From: Georgenia sp. TF02-10
GTDB lineage: Bacteria > Actinomycetota > Actinomycetes > Actinomycetales > Actinomycetaceae
Direction of reading: 5' to 3'
DNA: 64,000 nt
NCBI RefSeq assembly: GCF_022759505.1
Contig: NZ_CP094289.1
Span: 682,001-746,000, forward strand
Made by a program: the position numbers and the translations under genes. The notes under the pieces were generated by a model. That model worked only from the letters and a program-made list of their open reading frames with translations, did not search any database and was not told where the DNA came from. Below are positions 35,059-46,229 of this stretch, one piece after another (the first letter of the stretch is position 1; each line of letters begins with the position of its first letter).

Positions 35059-36543
35059 TCACCGCCCGCCGGCGTTCCCCGGGGCGCCGGCGTCCTCCAG
35101 CGCGGCGACGGCGAGGACCACGTTCGCGCTGGACCAGGTCAGCGGGGCGACGGCGGCCGGGGCGCCGCCGGCGAGCACCTTCTCCGGGATCGCGCCGGAG
35201 GCCGTGCGGTGCGCAGCCACCCAGTCCAGCCAGGCGCGGGCCTGGTCGTGGTGGCCGGTCGACGCGGCGGTGAGGGCGTACAGGGTCGTCTCCGGCGTCC
35301 AGGAGACCCCGTCCCGCTTCCAGCCCGCACCCGGCGCGAGCCCGCCCGCCGGCCGGGCCATCTCCGCCGCCGACGCCAGCCACGCCTCCTCCGCCCCGGG
35401 CAGGCCATCAGTGAACGGCGGCAGCAGCATGGCGGTGGCCGCGTCCCGGCCGTCCGCGCCGAGCAGCGCCGTCATCGGCCCGCCGTCGCCGGCGTAGCGG
35501 GTGTACCCGTCGGCCCCGAAGGTCTCCACGACGGCGGCCCGGACCTGCTCGGCCCGGGCGGCGGCGTCGCGGGCCCGGTCGGGCAGCCCGGCGTCGTCGT
35601 AGATCCGGGCGGCGTGCTCCAGCCCGGCGAGCATCGGGGCGACGGTGCCCAGGGTGAGCTCGTCCTCGCGGACCTCCCAGTAGTCCGCCGACGGCGGCGG
35701 CAGGTGCGGCGCGTCGGCGGTGAGGGCGAGGACCTGGTCGGTGGCGCGGTCCACCAGCGGGCGGAGCTCGGCGAGCACCGCCGGGCGCTGGTCCGCCGGC
35801 ACCTCGGCCAGCACCGTGCCGGCCGACCACAGCACCCACCCGGTGCCGTCGAGCTGGACGCCGCGCCCGTCCGGGACGCCGGAGGCGTCGGGCAGGTAGC
35901 GCGCCTGGAAGCCGCCCGCCTCGCTCTGCGCCCGGCCGACGAAGGCGAGCACGTCCACCGCGTCGGCCGCGTGGCCGGTCCGGGCCAGGGCCGCGGCGAC
36001 GAAGGAGGCGTCCCGCGGCCACACGTAGCGCCACCGGTCGGTCCAGCCGGCCACCACGGCGCCGGGGGCGGCCCGCTGCGCCGTCCCGCCGTCGTCGAAG
36101 GTGGCCCCGGTCAGGGTGCGGATGTCGAGCAGGGCCCCGGTGACGAGGTCCTCGTAGGGCCCGCCGGCGCCGGGGACGGTGCCCGCGGCCAGCCAGTCCC
36201 GCTGCTCCTCGGCGCGGGCGACGGCGGCCGGGTCGTCGCCGTCGGCGGCCAGCACCCGGGAGCCGGGCAGGTACTCGACCGGCTGCCGGGCCGGCACGTC
36301 GGCGACCGTGCCGTCGGCCTGCAGGTGCACGCCGTCGAGGTAGAGGTCGATGAACTCGGTGGTGGACTCGGTGGCCTTGAGGTAGACGGACCAGGCCGCC
36401 GTCGCCAGGTACAGGACGACGGCGAGCCCGACGGCGAGCCACCGCCGGGACCGCCGGCGGGCGCGCCGACCGGTCCCGGGACCGGCCGACGACGCCTGCG
36501 CGCGTGCCGGCCCCGGCGGGCGCGGGGGAGCGTCCGTGGTCAT
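35059..36543 (-). CDS. membrane-anchored GH15-like (glucoamylase-type) protein
   Basis: 494 residues: Arg-rich cytoplasmic start, one transmembrane helix (about 35-56), then an extracellular alpha/alpha-barrel domain. [16 protein letters not shown] is the signature of GH15-type enzymes, and [11 protein letters not shown] near the C-terminus contains the Glu expected as general base. It may act on trehalose or alpha-glucans at the cell surface (inference; otsAB lies 15 kb away). TACCCT ends 6 nt before the ATG on the minus strand, suggesting a leaderless mRNA. Confidence 0.78.
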   Translation of the reverse strand: MTTDAPPRPPGPARAQASSAGPGTGRRARRRSRRWLAVGLAVVLYLATAAWSVYLKATESTTEFIDLYLDGVHLQADGTVADVPARQPVEYLPGSRVLAADGDDPAAVARAEEQRDWLAAGTVPGAGGPYEDLVTGALLDIRTLTGATFDDGGTAQRAAPGAVVAGWTDRWRYVWPRDASFVAAALARTGHAADAVDVLAFVGRAQSEAGGFQARYLPDASGVPDGRGVQLDGTGWVLWSAGTVLAEVPADQRPAVLAELRPLVDRATDQVLALTADAPHLPPPSADYWEVREDELTLGTVAPMLAGLEHAARIYDDAGLPDRARDAAARAEQVRAAVVETFGADGYTRYAGDGGPMTALLGADGRDAATAMLLPPFTDGLPGAEEAWLASAAEMARPAGGLAPGAGWKRDGVSWTPETTLYALTAASTGHHDQARAWLDWVAAHRTASGAIPEKVLAGGAPAAVAPLTWSSANVVLAVAALEDAGAPGNAGGR

Positions 36544-36630
36544 CCCCGCAGGGTACGTGCCGCCCCTGGCAGCGGTGGGTGGGCCCTCAGCGGATCCACC
36601 CGCGGCGCCTCGCGCTCGCGTCCACGGCGC

Positions 36631-36657
36631 CTTGCACTCGCGTGCATCGAGTGCCAG
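36631..36657 (+). promoter_or_regulatory. upstream CIRCE-like element (HrcA operator)
   Basis: CTTGCACTC - 9 nt - GAGTGCCAG. The inner GCACTC/GAGTGC arms match CIRCE (TTAGCACTC-N9-GAGTGCTAA) with the correct 9-nt spacer. TTGCAC at 36632-36637 could also serve as the -35 of the groEL promoter, with CAGACT at 36655-36660 as a weak -10. Confidence 0.65.
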
Positions 36658-36664
36658 ACTTTCG

Positions 36665-38440
<1,776 letters not shown>

Positions 38441-38485
38441 CCCGGCCGCGCTGACCGGCCCGCGCGGCCGGACCAGCAACCAGGA

Positions 38486-38513
38486 GGGCGGCACCCCGCA
38501 CGGGGTGCCGCCC
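38486..38513 (+). terminator. groEL terminator hairpin
   Basis: GGGCGGCACCCC (38486-38497) and GGGGTGCCGCCC (38502-38513) form a perfect 12-bp stem with a 4-nt GCAC loop, 46 nt after the groEL stop, followed by TTCGG. The rest of the 355-bp spacer (38441-38795) contains several CCGACGGCG words and, near 38736-38741, TACAGT as a possible -10 for the importer operon; no gene is seen. Confidence 0.8.
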
Positions 38514-38795
38514 TTCGGCATGTCCGGGGCGGCCGACGGCGACCGGTGCGGGTTGCTCCGCCGGGCGACGGCTGATCGGTGGCCGACGGCGGGCGGCGCC
38601 GTGGCCGGCCGACGGCGACCGGCGGGGTGGGACGTCCGGAAATCCCTACCGGTGCGGCGCGCCGATGACCGCCGTCCGTTCCCGCGATCCGAGACCGCTG
38701 CGGCGGCCGCGGCGCGCCCTGCCGGCGCCCTCCCGTACAGTGGCGCACCACGCGACCACCGCGCAGCGGGTACCCGCCGGACCGAGGGGGACACG

Positions 38796-39794
38796 ATGAC
38801 CGCACGACCGACGACCGCCCGCCGCCACGGCGCACGCCCGTTCGCGGCCCTGGCCGCGCTCGGTGCCGCCCTGGCCCTCGCCGCCTGCAGCCCCGAGGCG
38901 GAGGAGCAGGGGGGCAACGGCGGCGGCGACGGCGGGGGTACCGACGCGCCGGCCGGGTCCAGCGAGCTGGACGTCGAGGCCTACGAGGCGCTCATCGACG
39001 CCGCGCCGGTGGCCGAGGACGCCGCCGTCGAGGGCAACGCGTGGGCGGCGCAGGTCCGCGAGGCGGGCGTGCTGCACCGCGGCGGGACCGAGACCTCCGA
39101 GCTGTTCTCCCTGCTCGACCCGACCACCGGCACCGCGCGGGGCTTCGACGCCGGCCTGGCCGACATGCTCGCCAAGTACATCCTCGGCGAGCCCAACGTC
39201 GAGCTCAGCCAGGTCACCGTCGACACCCGCGAGGACCTGCTCGTCAACGGCTCCGTCGACACCGTCATCGCCACCTACTCCATCACCCCGGAGCGGGCCG
39301 AGCGGGTGGACTTCGCGGGCCCGTACTACACCTCCCAGACCGGCATCCTGGTCGCCGCGGACAACGAGGACATCCAGGGCGTGGACGACCTGGACGGCGC
39401 GACCGTCTCCACCCAGGCCGCCTCCACCGGGGTCACCGCGCTGGAGGAGTTCGCCCCCGGCGCGGAGATCCTCGCCCTGCCCGACCACGCCCAGGCGCTC
39501 TCCGCGGTCCAGCAGGGCCGCGCCGACGCCTACGTGATCGACCAGGCGCTGCTGCTCAACGCCGTCGTCGCCAACGACGACGTCAAGGTGGTCGGCGAGC
39601 CGTTCGGGCCGGGCGACAGCTACGGCATCGGCCTGCCGCCGGACTCCGGCGCCAAGGAGTTCGTCAACGACTGGCTCCAGCAGATCGTCGAGGACGACAC
39701 CTGGACCGAGCTGTGGCAGGTCACCATCGGCGACCGCACCGGCGTGGAGGACGTGCCCGAGCCGCCGGAGATCGGCTCGGTCGAGGGCTCCTGA
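38796..39794 (+). CDS. gluB: glutamate/polar amino-acid ABC transporter, substrate-binding lipoprotein
   Basis: 332 residues. Signal peptide with lipobox LAAC (Cys31), then a Gly/Asp-rich linker and an SBP_bac_3 domain (about 85-325): LSQVTVDTREDLLVNGSVDTV, ATYSITPERAERVDFAGPYY and LPPDSGAKEFVNDWLQ are hallmark segments of GluB-type proteins. It is anchored outside the membrane and delivers the amino acid to the following permeases. GAGGGGGACACG precedes the ATG. First gene of a three-gene operon (gaps of 34 bp, then a 4-nt overlap). Confidence 0.92.
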   Translation: MTARPTTARRHGARPFAALAALGAALALAACSPEAEEQGGNGGGDGGGTDAPAGSSELDVEAYEALIDAAPVAEDAAVEGNAWAAQVREAGVLHRGGTETSELFSLLDPTTGTARGFDAGLADMLAKYILGEPNVELSQVTVDTREDLLVNGSVDTVIATYSITPERAERVDFAGPYYTSQTGILVAADNEDIQGVDDLDGATVSTQAASTGVTALEEFAPGAEILALPDHAQALSAVQQGRADAYVIDQALLLNAVVANDDVKVVGEPFGPGDSYGIGLPPDSGAKEFVNDWLQQIVEDDTWTELWQVTIGDRTGVEDVPEPPEIGSVEGS

Positions 39795-39828
39795 CCGAGG
39801 GCGCGGCGCGGCAGGCGGGGAGGCGTAG

Positions 39829-40476
39829 GTGGAGATCCTCCTGCGGGACTACCTGGGCAACTTCGGCGCGGGCCTGGCCATCACTGGCCGGCTGACCGCG
39901 GTCTCGTTCGTGGCCGCCGTCGTGCTGGGCACGCTGCTGGCGCTGTGCCGGATCAGCCCGGTCCGGCCGCTGCGGGCCTTCGGCCTGGCCTACGTCGAGG
40001 TCTTCCGCAACGTGCCGCTGTTCAGCCTGCTCATCCTGGTCGTATACGGCCTGCCCGAGCTCGAGGTGGACATCGGCTACATCCCCTCGGTCATCCTGGC
40101 GATGACCGCCGTGGGCGCCGCGTTCGCCTGCGAGGTGGTCCGCACCGGGATCAACTCCATCGGCGCCGACCAGGTCCAGGCGGCCCGGTCGATCGGGCTG
40201 ACCTTCGCCGGGATCGCCCGGCACGTGGTGGTCCCGCAGGCGATCCGCAACACCGTCCAGCCCATCGTCTCGCTGTTCATCTCCATCCTGCTCAGCTCCT
40301 CCCTCGCCGGCGTCGTCGGGGTGATGGACCTGACCGCGCAGGTCTCCTACATCAACAACCGCGAGGCGCTCGGCCTAGTCACCTTCCTGGTCGCGGCGGC
40401 CCTCTACGCGGGGATCGCGCTCGGCGCCGGCGCGCTCGGCGCGGCGGTCGAGGACCGGGTCCGGGTGAAGCGATGA
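39829..40476 (+). CDS. gluC: glutamate/polar amino-acid ABC transporter permease (GluC-like)
   Basis: 215 residues with about five membrane segments and a BPD_transp_1 domain of the HisM/GlnP type. The cytoplasmic EAA loop is QAARSIGLTFAGIARHVVVPQAI, which contacts the ATPase. The GTG at 39829 lies 34 bp after the binding protein stop. The next permease starts within its stop codon, indicating translational coupling and a heterodimeric channel. Confidence 0.92.
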   Translation: MEILLRDYLGNFGAGLAITGRLTAVSFVAAVVLGTLLALCRISPVRPLRAFGLAYVEVFRNVPLFSLLILVVYGLPELEVDIGYIPSVILAMTAVGAAFACEVVRTGINSIGADQVQAARSIGLTFAGIARHVVVPQAIRNTVQPIVSLFISILLSSSLAGVVGVMDLTAQVSYINNREALGLVTFLVAAALYAGIALGAGALGAAVEDRVRVKR

Positions 40477-41381
40477 CCGAGACCGAGGCGGCCCTCTTCG
40501 ACGCCGTCGGGCCCCGGGCGCAGCGGCGGATCCGGGTCTTCACCGTGCTCAGCGTGCTCGTCCTGCTCGGGCTCCTCGCGCTGGCCTACTGGCAGTTCTA
40601 CCGCAGCGGCCAGCTCGCGCCGTCGAGGTGGGCGACGCTGTACCAGCCCAGCACCATCGGCTACTTCGTCCGCGCGCTCGGGCACACCGGCTGGGCGGCG
40701 CTCGCCGCGGGCGCCCTGGCCCTGCCGCTGGGGCTGCTCCTCGCCGTCGGACGGCTCTCGCGGCGCTGGCTGCTGCGCTGGCCGGCCACCGCGGTCATCG
40801 AGGTCTTCCGGGCGGTGCCGGTGCTGCTCATCATCTACATCTTCACCTCCGCCCTGCCGCAGTACGGGATCAACCCGGAGGTGTTCTGGAAGCTCGTCAT
40901 CCCGATCGGGCTGTGCGCCGCGGCGGTCATCGCCGAGGTGATCCGGGCCGGGGTGCTCGCCCTGCCCCGCGGGCAGTCCGACGCGGCCGCCGCGATCGGC
41001 CTCACCGGCGGGCAGGCGTTCCGGATCGTCGTGCTGCCGCAGGCGATCCGGATGATCGTCCCCTCGCTCGTCGCCCAGGCGGTGATCGTCGTCAAGGACA
41101 CGACCTTCGGCTACGTCGTCAGCTACAACGAGCTCATGCAGTCCGGCCGGGTGCTGGTGGCCACCACCGGCGACCTGGTCCAGACCTACCTCGTCATCAC
41201 CGTCGTCTACATCCTCGTCAACATCGCGATCTCCCGGGCCGCGCAGCGGCTGGACGCCGTCCTCGCGGCCCGCCGCACCGGCACCCGCCGGCGGTTCCTG
41301 CCGATCTTCCCGGCCCGCGCCGCCGCCGGTGCCGGGGTGGGGGCGCCCGGGGCGTCGGCGACGGCGCCGCCCCGGCCCTGA
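40473..41381 (+). CDS. gluD: glutamate/polar amino-acid ABC transporter permease (GluD-like)
   Basis: 302 residues, longer N-terminus than GluC, about six membrane segments. The EAA loop is AAAAIGLTGGQAFRIVVLPQAIRM, and GDLVQTYLVITVVYILVN lies near the end. ATGA overlaps the gluC stop. No ATP-binding subunit (GluA) follows within the window, whereas the classical actinobacterial cluster is gluABCD; the ATPase must be encoded elsewhere or be shared. Confidence 0.92.
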   Translation: MTETEAALFDAVGPRAQRRIRVFTVLSVLVLLGLLALAYWQFYRSGQLAPSRWATLYQPSTIGYFVRALGHTGWAALAAGALALPLGLLLAVGRLSRRWLLRWPATAVIEVFRAVPVLLIIYIFTSALPQYGINPEVFWKLVIPIGLCAAAVIAEVIRAGVLALPRGQSDAAAAIGLTGGQAFRIVVLPQAIRMIVPSLVAQAVIVVKDTTFGYVVSYNELMQSGRVLVATTGDLVQTYLVITVVYILVNIAISRAAQRLDAVLAARRTGTRRRFLPIFPARAAAGAGVGAPGASATAPPRP

Positions 41382-41430
41382 GGGGTCGTCGAACCTGCTG
41401 CTTCCGGAGCAGCCGTAGGCCAGCGGCCTT

Positions 41431-41484
41431 GATCGCGGACCGTAGAACAGGCCCCTCGATCGCGGACCGCAGAACAGGCCCTCT
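41431..41484. repeat. 27-bp tandem repeat
   Basis: Two copies of a 27/28-bp unit starting GATCGCGGACCG (41431-41457 and 41458-41484) with AGAACAGGCCC in each. They lie just after the importer operon in a 227-bp spacer with no other visible feature. Confidence 0.8.
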
Positions 41485-41608
41485 CGCAGGAGGAGTACGT
41501 CCTGGCAGAGGCATGTGGTCGCGCACGTGGCGAGCGCGGCCTCCGGGCGAGATCGCTAGACGCTCTCGCTTACGCTGGCGGGCGACCGAGCCAGAAAGGG
41601 GGGTCCCG

Positions 41609-41782
41609 GTGGGCTCACTGACCGGACTGATCCTGTCGGCCCTGGCCCTGTTCGTCTGGGCTTACGTGACCTACTTCGTCGTGCGGCGAGCAGTGCGAGA
41701 CGGCATGGAAGACCATGTGCTCCTGCAGCGAGAGCGCACACCGGAAGCGGATCGAGATGATGCTCGTGGGACGGATCACTGA
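41609..41782 (+). CDS. small single-span membrane protein
   Basis: 57 residues: one hydrophobic helix (LTGLILSALALFVWAYVTYF, about 4-24) followed by a basic then charged tail. AGAAAGGGGGG lies about 10 nt before the GTG. Not recognised. The following 268-bp spacer (41783-42050) shows no feature. Confidence 0.6.
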   Translation: MGSLTGLILSALALFVWAYVTYFVVRRAVRDGMEDHVLLQRERTPEADRDDARGTDH

Positions 41783-42050
41783 GCGGGTTTGCCTCGTCCG
41801 CGGTGTGTGACCGAGGTGGCGGCTTCGTGCCGCCGCCGGGCACTGCGCCATGGCTGGAACTGCAGCACGGGGGCGGGGTAGGCCTCGCTGGACCTGGGCC
41901 CCTGACGTGGCAGGACGCGCCGCGGCCGCTGAACGTCGCGCCGAGGTGAGGTCACCCTCGCGCGATTTCTGGATCGGAGGCATGGCACCCAGCTTGGTAC
42001 CCGGGCCGGAGCCGGGTCCGCCCGGGTGCGCCCGACAGCGGGGTACCGCT

Positions 42051-42512
42051 ATGGTCCGCAGGGTGATCGGCTGGCGGCGGGGACTCGCGCGTGCCGCCGC
42101 GGTGCTGGCGGTCGGCGGCGCCGTCGTCGGCTGCGCCGCCGCTCCCGACGGGGGTGCGGCGAGCGAGGTGGTCACGGACTTCTTCGCCGCCGTCGACGGC
42201 GGGGACGGCGCGGCCGCCTGCGGGATGCTGGCCCCGGTCACCCTCGAAGAGCTCGAGGACGACGAGGGCCAGTCGTGCGCGTCGGCCGTTCTCGGCGGCG
42301 ACGTCGGGCCGACGCTGCAGGCCGAGGCGGCGCAGGTGCTCCCGGCAGGCGCCGGCGCCGACGCGGTGCAGGCCTACGGGCGCCAGGCCCAGGCCGTCGT
42401 CGGGGAGGTCACCGTCTTCCTCACCCGCTCCGGCGAGCGGTGGGTGATCAGCGCGGCCGGGTGCGAGCCCGTGCCGGAGCGGCCGTACCGATGCGCGCTG
42501 GAAGGGGCCTGA
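42051..42512 (+). CDS. small lipoprotein, unknown function
   Basis: 153 residues with signal peptide and lipobox VVGC (Cys28). The mature part has an NTF2/SnoaL-like appearance at its start (ASEVVTDFFAAVDGGDGAAACGML) and three further cysteines that could form disulfides. Membrane-anchored and extracellular. It is immediately followed by a 27-residue membrane peptide gene and a DUF6766 gene, all on one strand. Confidence 0.7.
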   Translation: MVRRVIGWRRGLARAAAVLAVGGAVVGCAAAPDGGAASEVVTDFFAAVDGGDGAAACGMLAPVTLEELEDDEGQSCASAVLGGDVGPTLQAEAAQVLPAGAGADAVQAYGRQAQAVVGEVTVFLTRSGERWVISAAGCEPVPERPYRCALEGA

Positions 42513-42513
42513 C

Positions 42514-42597
42514 ATGCGTGCGCTGTTCTTCCTCTGCCTGGGCGGGATCCTGCTCGGGCTCGCCTACTTCATGGCCATCGGGCTGCTGCAGCGGTGA
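42514..42597 (+). CDS. 27-residue single-span membrane microprotein
   Basis: A very short gene: one hydrophobic helix (FFLCLGGILLGLAYFMAIGLL) flanked by MRA and QR. It starts 2 nt after the lipoprotein stop with GAAGGGG about 8 nt upstream, and its TGA overlaps the GTG of the next gene (GTGA), which supports it being translated. Small membrane helices of this kind often act as regulators of a neighbouring membrane protein; here the partner would be the DUF6766 protein (inference). Confidence 0.6.
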   Translation: MRALFFLCLGGILLGLAYFMAIGLLQR

Positions 42598-43280
42598 GCG
42601 GACGGACGCGCCCGGCGCTGCGGGACAACGGCCTGACCCTGGTCGTCGGCGGGATCTTCCTGCTGACCCTCGCCGGGCAGGCGGCCGTCGGCGTCGCCAT
42701 GTTCAACGAGGAGCAGGTGGCCGCGGGCCTGGAGCCCATCACCCTGCTGCAGTACGTGACCACGTCGGTGTTCGCCGCCGACGTCACCGAGAACTGGCAG
42801 TCGGAGTTCCTCCAGTTCACCCTCTACATCACCGCCACCGTCTGGTTCGTCCAGCGCGGCTCCCCCGAGTCCAAGGAGCTGGACAAGGTCGGCCGCGAGA
42901 GCGACGAGGACCAGCTTCTCGGGGAGCACGTGCGGCCGGACTCACCCGCCTGGGCGCGTCGCGGCGGGTGGCGCCTCGCGCTGTACTCCCGCTCGCTGTC
43001 CCTGGTCATGGGTCTGATCTTCCTGCTGAGCTGGCTGGCCCAGTCCGTCACCGGCGCCGTCGCCTACAACGAGGAGCAGCTGCGGAACCGGCAGGACCCC
43101 GTCTCCTGGCCCGAGTACCTCGTCCTGCCCGACTTCTGGTCCCGGACCCTGCAGAACTGGCAGTCGGAGTTCCTGGCCGTGGCCTCGATGGTGATCCTCG
43201 CGGTGTACCTGCGCGAGCGCGGGTCGCCCGAGTCCAAGCCGGTGGGCGCGCCGCACACCGCCACCGGGATGGAGGGGTAG
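42594..43280 (+). CDS. DUF6766-type membrane protein with internal duplication
   Basis: 228 residues with four membrane segments in two repeated halves. Each half has LTLAGQ/LSWLAQ, NEEQ in the loop, ENWQSEFL/QNWQSEFL at the next helix, then a helix ending in (V/L)RxRGSPESK. The near-perfect repetition of NWQSEFL and RGSPESK shows an internal gene duplication. Family function unknown. The GTG at 42594 overlaps the stop of the microprotein gene by 4 nt. Convergent with the FGGY kinase gene. Confidence 0.75.
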   Translation: MSGRTRPALRDNGLTLVVGGIFLLTLAGQAAVGVAMFNEEQVAAGLEPITLLQYVTTSVFAADVTENWQSEFLQFTLYITATVWFVQRGSPESKELDKVGRESDEDQLLGEHVRPDSPAWARRGGWRLALYSRSLSLVMGLIFLLSWLAQSVTGAVAYNEEQLRNRQDPVSWPEYLVLPDFWSRTLQNWQSEFLAVASMVILAVYLRERGSPESKPVGAPHTATGMEG

Positions 43281-43376
43281 GCCGGGCGGTCAGCGGGCCG
43301 GGCGGCAGAGCCGGGGTGTCCCGGCGCGGCCGGTCAGAGGCGGAGCGGTTCCCGTCCGCACCAGGGTCGGGCGCGG

Positions 43377-44855
43377 TCAGCGGACGACGGCGTCGTACAG
43401 CGCGGTGAACTCGGCCTGCCGTTCGGCGTAGTAGGCGGCCCTGTCGGCGAGCGGCTCGTAGGTGCTGCCGGTGACCTCGGTGCGGGGGACGTCCGGCGCC
43501 AGGGTGTCCAGCGCGAGGAGGACGGTCCCGCGCAGGGTGATGCGCTTGGCCGCGACGTGGCTGACCGGCCGGCCGAGGGTGTCGGCAAGGATCTGCAGCC
43601 ACTCGGGCAGGTCGTTGGTCACCCGGCCCGACGCCATGATCCGGGCCGCGTCCGGCGCGGCGTCGGCCAGCTCGGCGGCGACCCGGGCGTAGGTCACCGC
43701 GACCCCCTCCATCCCGGCGCGCAGCAGGTCGGCGGCGGTGGTGGCGGCCGTGACGCCGGCCAGGTGCGCGCGGGCCTGCGCCGCCCAGCCCGGGGCCCGC
43801 TCGCCGGAGAGGTAGGGCAGGACGAGCGGCCCGCCCGGCCGTGGCGGGGCGGCCAGCACCGGCCCGGGCTCGCCGTCGAGGCGGAGGGTCTCGGCCAGCC
43901 AGGTCGCCGCCCGGCCGACGTCGTTCAGCGCGCCGCCGAGCAGCCAGCGGTCGGCGGTTACCCGGTAGCACCACAGCCCGCTGGGCACGTGCTCCGGCGG
44001 GGCGGCGAGCAGGACCCGCAGCGCCCCGGAGGTGGCGGCCGAGGCGGCGACGGTGGCGGGGTCGGTGGCGCCGACGCCGACGTTGGAGGCGAACCCGTCG
44101 GCGACGACGGGGAACCACACGGCGTCGGCGAGGGCCGGCCACCGGTCGGCCACGGCGGGCGCGGGCGGCAGCGGGCGGTCCGGGTCGCGGACCGGGGCGA
44201 GCCGGTCGGCGTCGGTGCCGACGGCGGCCAGCAGCTCGGCGTCCCACTCGCCGGTGCGCCGGTCCAGCAGCCCGGTCCAGGCCGCGGCGGAGGTGCCGAC
44301 CGCCGTCGTGCCGAGCAGACGGAGGTAGAGGTACTCGCCGATGGAGAGCCAGCGGGCGGTGCGGGCGACGACGTCCGGCGCGGTCGCGGCCAGCCAGCGC
44401 AGCCGGGGGGCGTGGTAGCTGGTGTGGATCCGGGTGCCGGTGCGCTGCTGCACGGCGGGCTCGTCGAGCTCGGCCCGCAGCTCGGCGACCTGTGGCGCGG
44501 ACCGGGCGTCGGCGTAGGTGTAGCAGGGCGTCAGCGCCTCGCCGTCGGCGTCGACGGCGAGGAGGGAGGCGGCGAAGGTGTCGATCGCCACCCCGGCGAC
44601 CGGGCGGCGGCCGGCGGCGGCGAGCACGGCGTCGATGATCTCGGTGACCTCCGCGAGCACCTGGTCCGGGTCGATCTCGGAGGTGCCGTCGACGGCGGTG
44701 GTGAACTGGTGCGGCACCTTGTGCTTCGCGCCGGCGACCTGCCGGCCGGTCGCGTCGTACAGGCCGCCGCGGCTGGCGGTGGAGCCCACGTCGAGGCCGA
44801 GCACCAGCGGGTCCACCGCCGCCGCGAGGGTGACCTGCTGCCGCTCGTCGCTCAT
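43377..44855 (-). CDS. FGGY-family carbohydrate kinase (gluconokinase-like)
   Basis: 492 residues. LVLGLDVGSTASRGGLYD near the N-terminus is the phosphate-binding loop, GVAIDTFAASLLAVD and ATSGALRVLL are conserved in the ASKHA fold, and the C-terminal FGGY region carries MASGRVTNDLPEWLQILADTLG. It phosphorylates a sugar or polyol with ATP. Similarity is closest in style to gluconate/xylulose kinases, but the substrate is not determined and no transporter or isomerase is adjacent. GCAGGAGACGGCAG precedes the ATG. Confidence 0.87.
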   Translation of the reverse strand: MSDERQQVTLAAAVDPLVLGLDVGSTASRGGLYDATGRQVAGAKHKVPHQFTTAVDGTSEIDPDQVLAEVTEIIDAVLAAAGRRPVAGVAIDTFAASLLAVDADGEALTPCYTYADARSAPQVAELRAELDEPAVQQRTGTRIHTSYHAPRLRWLAATAPDVVARTARWLSIGEYLYLRLLGTTAVGTSAAAWTGLLDRRTGEWDAELLAAVGTDADRLAPVRDPDRPLPPAPAVADRWPALADAVWFPVVADGFASNVGVGATDPATVAASAATSGALRVLLAAPPEHVPSGLWCYRVTADRWLLGGALNDVGRAATWLAETLRLDGEPGPVLAAPPRPGGPLVLPYLSGERAPGWAAQARAHLAGVTAATTAADLLRAGMEGVAVTYARVAAELADAAPDAARIMASGRVTNDLPEWLQILADTLGRPVSHVAAKRITLRGTVLLALDTLAPDVPRTEVTGSTYEPLADRAAYYAERQAEFTALYDAVVR

Positions 44856-45063
44856 CTGCCGTCTCCTGCCTGCCGGGTGCGTCCGATCGTAGGGCGACCC
44901 GAGGATTGCCGCCGGGCGGGGGAGGCGGGGGCTCCCGCCCGGCGGGGGCGGCGGCCGGGGGTGGGCCGGCGGGCCGGCGTCGACCGGGCCCCGCTCCGGC
45001 CGGAGCGGTGGCGGGGGGTGCGGGCCCGGCCGTGCCCGGCGAGGCCCCGGGCGGGCAGGCCGG

Positions 45064-45996
45064 TCAGGCCGGGTCCGGCGGCGGGGCCGCCGCGAGGTCC
45101 GCCAGCTCGGCGGCGAGGTTCGCCCGGGCCTGCTGCTCCCAGCGGCCGTGCCCGGCCGCCGTCGTGAAGATGGCCTCCCGTTCGAGCAGGCCCGCGAGCA
45201 CCTGGGACCGGCCGCAGCGGAAGTCCGGGTCGGGCACCTGGGCGTACTCGGCGCGCACGTCGGCGGCGTAGCGGGCGTACCGGGCGGGAGGCGCGGCCAG
45301 GATGGCGAGGTCGGCGTCGCAGAGCGCGGCTCCGGCCCGGTCGTCGGGGGCGGGGGCGTGTGTGGCGGTCAGCCGGACCAGCCGCACCACCTCGGCGGCG
45401 GCGGTGGCCGAGACGACCCCGGTGAGCCAGGCGCCGGCGAGCGCGGCGGAGCGCTCCTCGTCCTGGCCCGCGACGCCGTCGTGGACGGCGTCGTGGAACC
45501 AGGCCGCCAGCACGACGGTGGCCGGCACGTCTTCGCCGGCGGCGGCGAGGGTGTCCAGGTTCGCCAGGACGTCGTGGAGGTGCCCGGGTCCGTGGTAGCT
45601 GCGGTGCGGCTCGCGCCACCGGTCGAGGAGCTGCCCGCCCACCTCGGCCCACCGCTCGGGGAGGACCGGGCCGGGGCGGGCGGCGGCCCACCGCTCGGCC
45701 AGCTCGGCGTCCCGGGCGTGGGTGCGGGCGGCCGGCCGGTCCGCGGCGCGCACCCGCAGCCCGGCGGCCCGGAGCCGGGCGAGCAGCTCCCGGCCGGGCA
45801 CCGGCCGGGCGCCGGCGGCGACGAGGTGGGGGACCCGTTCGGCCGGGACGTCGTAGTGGTCCAGGTCGAAGCTGCGGGCCGGCAGCCCGGTCCGGCGGGC
45901 GAAGGCGTGCAGCTCCTCTAGGGACTCGTCCGAGACGAGGTGTGCCCAGGTGGTGCCGTGCGCCGGCCAGCGCGGCGGGTCGACGAGGATGGCCAC
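45064..45996 (-). CDS. DUF4031 domain fused to HD-family metal-dependent phosphohydrolase
   Basis: 310 residues. Residues 1-85 are DUF4031 (AILVDPPRWPAHGTTWAHLVSD, SFDLDHYDVP). Residues about 110-300 are an HD-superfamily domain of the COG4339 type: RSYHGPGHLHDVLANLD, then AAWFHDAVHDG with the HD pair, and a conserved LCDADLAILAAPPARYARYAADVRAEY. Metal ligands appear intact, so it is probably an active phosphohydrolase, substrate unknown. The GTG has TACCAT 6 nt upstream (leaderless type). A paralogous HD gene lies 0.6 kb away beyond a WXG100 gene. Confidence 0.82.
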   Translation of the reverse strand: MAILVDPPRWPAHGTTWAHLVSDESLEELHAFARRTGLPARSFDLDHYDVPAERVPHLVAAGARPVPGRELLARLRAAGLRVRAADRPAARTHARDAELAERWAAARPGPVLPERWAEVGGQLLDRWREPHRSYHGPGHLHDVLANLDTLAAAGEDVPATVVLAAWFHDAVHDGVAGQDEERSAALAGAWLTGVVSATAAAEVVRLVRLTATHAPAPDDRAGAALCDADLAILAAPPARYARYAADVRAEYAQVPDPDFRCGRSQVLAGLLEREAIFTTAAGHGRWEQQARANLAAELADLAAAPPPDPA

Positions 45997-46229
45997 CGGA
46001 CGATGGTAGGGACCCCGGAGGCCGCGGCCCCAGAGGGGCCGCCCGCTCGGCGGCGGCCGCCAGCGGCGGCCTCGGCCGGCGGTGGCGGTCGCCTCGCCCG
46101 GCGGCCGCCTCGCCCGGCGGCTGCGGCCAGCCCGGCAGCGGCAGCCCCGGGGACCGGCAACGGGAGCCCCGGGCCCCCGCAGCACGGGGCCCCAGCCGAG
46201 GAACCCGCCGGCTCCGCGCCTCGGCGAGG

